Under the pieces are notes generated by a model. The model had not been told where the DNA came from and searched no databases. It saw nothing but the letters and a program-made list of their open reading frames with translations. Shown piece after piece: positions 62,796 to 64,000 of a DNA stretch of 64,000 nt (positions are counted from its first letter, which is position 1; each line of letters begins with the position of its first letter). Source of the stretch: an uncultured Polaribacter sp. (GTDB lineage Bacteria; Bacteroidota; Bacteroidia; Flavobacteriales; Flavobacteriaceae); contig NZ_CANMUE010000001.1 of NCBI RefSeq assembly GCF_947500975.1, forward strand, positions 404,221-468,220, in the 5' to 3' direction. Position numbers and translations under genes: made by a program.

Positions 62796-63818
62796 TCAAT
62801 ATTTATCTAAATTAATTTGTAAACTAAATGTACTTGCATTTGTTGCAGAATGAAATTTAGAATACGCATAATTGAATTTAATTTTATTAACTTTTAACCC
62901 AAAGCCAAAAGAAATACCTCCAAAAGTTCTTACATTTTGTAATTTTAATTCTGAAGATCTTCTAAAGTTATAACCTAATCTTAAATTAATAGCACTTTCA
63001 GGAAATAATTCAGCACCAATAACTATATGCCTCATAGCATTCTCAAAAAAACTAATACTTTCGTTAATTATATTACCTTCAAAATCTATAGTTTGTTCAG
63101 AAGGGTTTGCAACTGAAATATTCCATTGTTGCAAATTATCAATAGTTAAATGCCATTTTAAAGGAACATATTTTAATTGATAAGAAGCTCCTAAAGACAC
63201 TTTAAAAGGAAATTCTTCACTGATTCCATTAAAAGTTTTAATTTGTGTTCCTATATTTCTAACAACTATAGTCAAAGAAAAAGGTTTATATGGGCTATAA
63301 TATATTAAAGAAAAATCAGCAGCAACTCCTATAGAAGTGTAACTACTTATGTTAGAATTAATTAATTTTAAATTGGATCCAAAATAAAAATTAGTCCAAG
63401 GTAAGTTAAGAGCATAACCAATAGAAATTGCAATATCATTTGCATTAAAATTTCCAGTTTCATTCCCTTGATCATCAGCACCAATTAAACTTCCATAATC
63501 CAAATACTTTATACTTCCATGAATAGTACCAAATCTTCTGGATATCAATTTTGAATATGCTATACTTCCTACATTAATTCCAGCTAAATAACTTGAATAA
63601 TTTGCAGAAAATTGATTATCTAAATCAACATTTATCACGGCTGGATTCCAAATTGGTTGATTTACATCATCAATCAAAGTCAAAACTTCGCCTCCAAGAG
63701 CAACTTGTCTTGCAGAAGTAGATAAGTTTAAAAATTGATAAACCTGTTCTCCACCAACTTGAGCAATTATACTAGTTGAAAAAAACAGAATTAGTAATAA
63801 AAAACGAATCAATTTCAT
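62796..63818 (-). CDS. porQ: Type IX secretion system protein PorQ
   Basis: 340 residues with signal peptide MKLIRFLLLILFFSTSIIAQ. The PorV/PorQ-like outer-membrane beta-barrel begins GGEQVYQFLNLSTSARQVAL and has NQPIWNPAVINVD, FSANYSSYLAGINVG and the C-terminal GGISFGFGLKVNKIKFNYAYSK. PorQ is a component of the T9SS attachment complex with PorU, PorV and PorZ, handling cargo that carries sorting domains such as that of the protein encoded at 3.9 kb. It is transcribed leftward into cmk. Confidence 0.94.
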   Translation of the reverse strand: MKLIRFLLLILFFSTSIIAQVGGEQVYQFLNLSTSARQVALGGEVLTLIDDVNQPIWNPAVINVDLDNQFSANYSSYLAGINVGSIAYSKLISRRFGTIHGSIKYLDYGSLIGADDQGNETGNFNANDIAISIGYALNLPWTNFYFGSNLKLINSNISSYTSIGVAADFSLIYYSPYKPFSLTIVVRNIGTQIKTFNGISEEFPFKVSLGASYQLKYVPLKWHLTIDNLQQWNISVANPSEQTIDFEGNIINESISFFENAMRHIVIGAELFPESAINLRLGYNFRRSSELKLQNVRTFGGISFGFGLKVNKIKFNYAYSKFHSATNASTFSLQINLDKY

Positions 63819-63962
63819 AAAGAAAACAAAGAAACAAAGTATAAAACAAATAACGAAAATAATTTATAATATTTCATTTTTAAATTATAAATAATAGATT
63901 ACTTATAATTCTATTATTTAATAAAACATCAAATAATTATATTTTAGATTTATTGTATAAAA

Positions 63963-63991
63963 AAACCTCAATTCAAGAAGAATTGAGGTTT
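63963..63991. terminator. Hairpin at the right window edge
   Basis: AAACCTCAATTC at 63963-63974 pairs perfectly with GAATTGAGGTTT at 63980-63991. It lies upstream of porQ and so probably ends the gene beyond the window edge. Confidence 0.7.
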
Positions 63992-64000
63992 ATAAATCTT

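Noticed and set aside
1..64000. CRISPR array, tRNA or rRNA genes, prophage, toxin-antitoxin or restriction systems
   Set aside because: I looked for regularly spaced repeats, cloverleaf ends with CCA, phage structural genes and typical defence domains on both strands and found none I could support.

Overview
The window is AT-rich DNA from a member of the Bacteroidota, almost certainly a marine Flavobacteriaceae of the Polaribacter/Tenacibaculum type. Supporting signs are the type IX secretion genes (porQ and a T9SS sorting-domain protein), a carboxypeptidase-regulatory/TonB receptor, the rpmB-rpmG-DUF4295-ftsY order, promoters of the TTTG/TAnnTTTG form, few Shine-Dalgarno sequences, and lipoprotein signals ending in Asn-Cys. 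Nearly all of it is dense chromosomal housekeeping sequence. I see no prophage, CRISPR array, rRNA or tRNA.

Layout. 1-8.1 kb: the edge of a DUF368 gene, a TPR protein, then the co-directional run pyrR-pyrB-STAS-like-T9SS sorting-domain protein-rnz, a CoA-binding protein, and a TonB-type receptor closed by a strong terminator. 8.2-10.6 kb is the only visibly accessory patch: an SMI1/KNR4 lipoprotein gene split by a one-base change in an A9 run, then a decayed IS982-family element. 10.7-20.6 kb (mostly minus strand): ftsY, DUF4295, rpmG, rpmB, cinA, a FAH-family hydrolase, purU, menB, a signal-peptide esterase-like protein, a CvfB-like S1 protein, menD and a transaldolase; next to these lie a repeat and the SRP RNA gene. 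20.8-33.3 kb: DUF4199, a GT2 glycosyltransferase, a phosphosugar mutase, an MsbA-like ABC exporter, another GT2, the CCA-type tRNA nucleotidyltransferase, an LtaS-like sulfatase, and dapD followed by a GT2 and a Stealth-family sugar phosphotransferase. This is largely a cell-envelope region. 33.4-45.7 kb: ruvX, def, DUF5606, mazG, a solute:sodium symporter with a tiny upstream membrane ORF, a PIG-L deacetylase, dnaN, an ACP phosphodiesterase-like protein, ggt, a VOC protein and an RluA-type pseudouridine synthase.

45.7-49.2 kb is a MocR/PdxR-like regulator divergent from a four-gene run (DinB, DUF1272, GNAT, PNPOx-like), with a repeated TGGACT-type motif in the shared control region. 49.3-57 kb is a tightly packed run: a hypothetical protein, an AI-2E family permease, a THUMP-like methyltransferase, fdhD, a YdeP/FdhF-like molybdenum oxidoreductase, and a glycine-rich, internally triplicated outer-membrane protein. 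57-64 kb: a second SSS symporter, rpsA, queE, cmk and porQ.

The least explained items are the triplicated outer-membrane protein abutting the YdeP-like oxidoreductase, the almost bare T9SS sorting-domain protein in the pyr-rnz run, the two-copy (perhaps three-copy) family of intergenic repeats, and the operator architecture of the MocR locus. The window does not contain an obvious new defence or mobile system.
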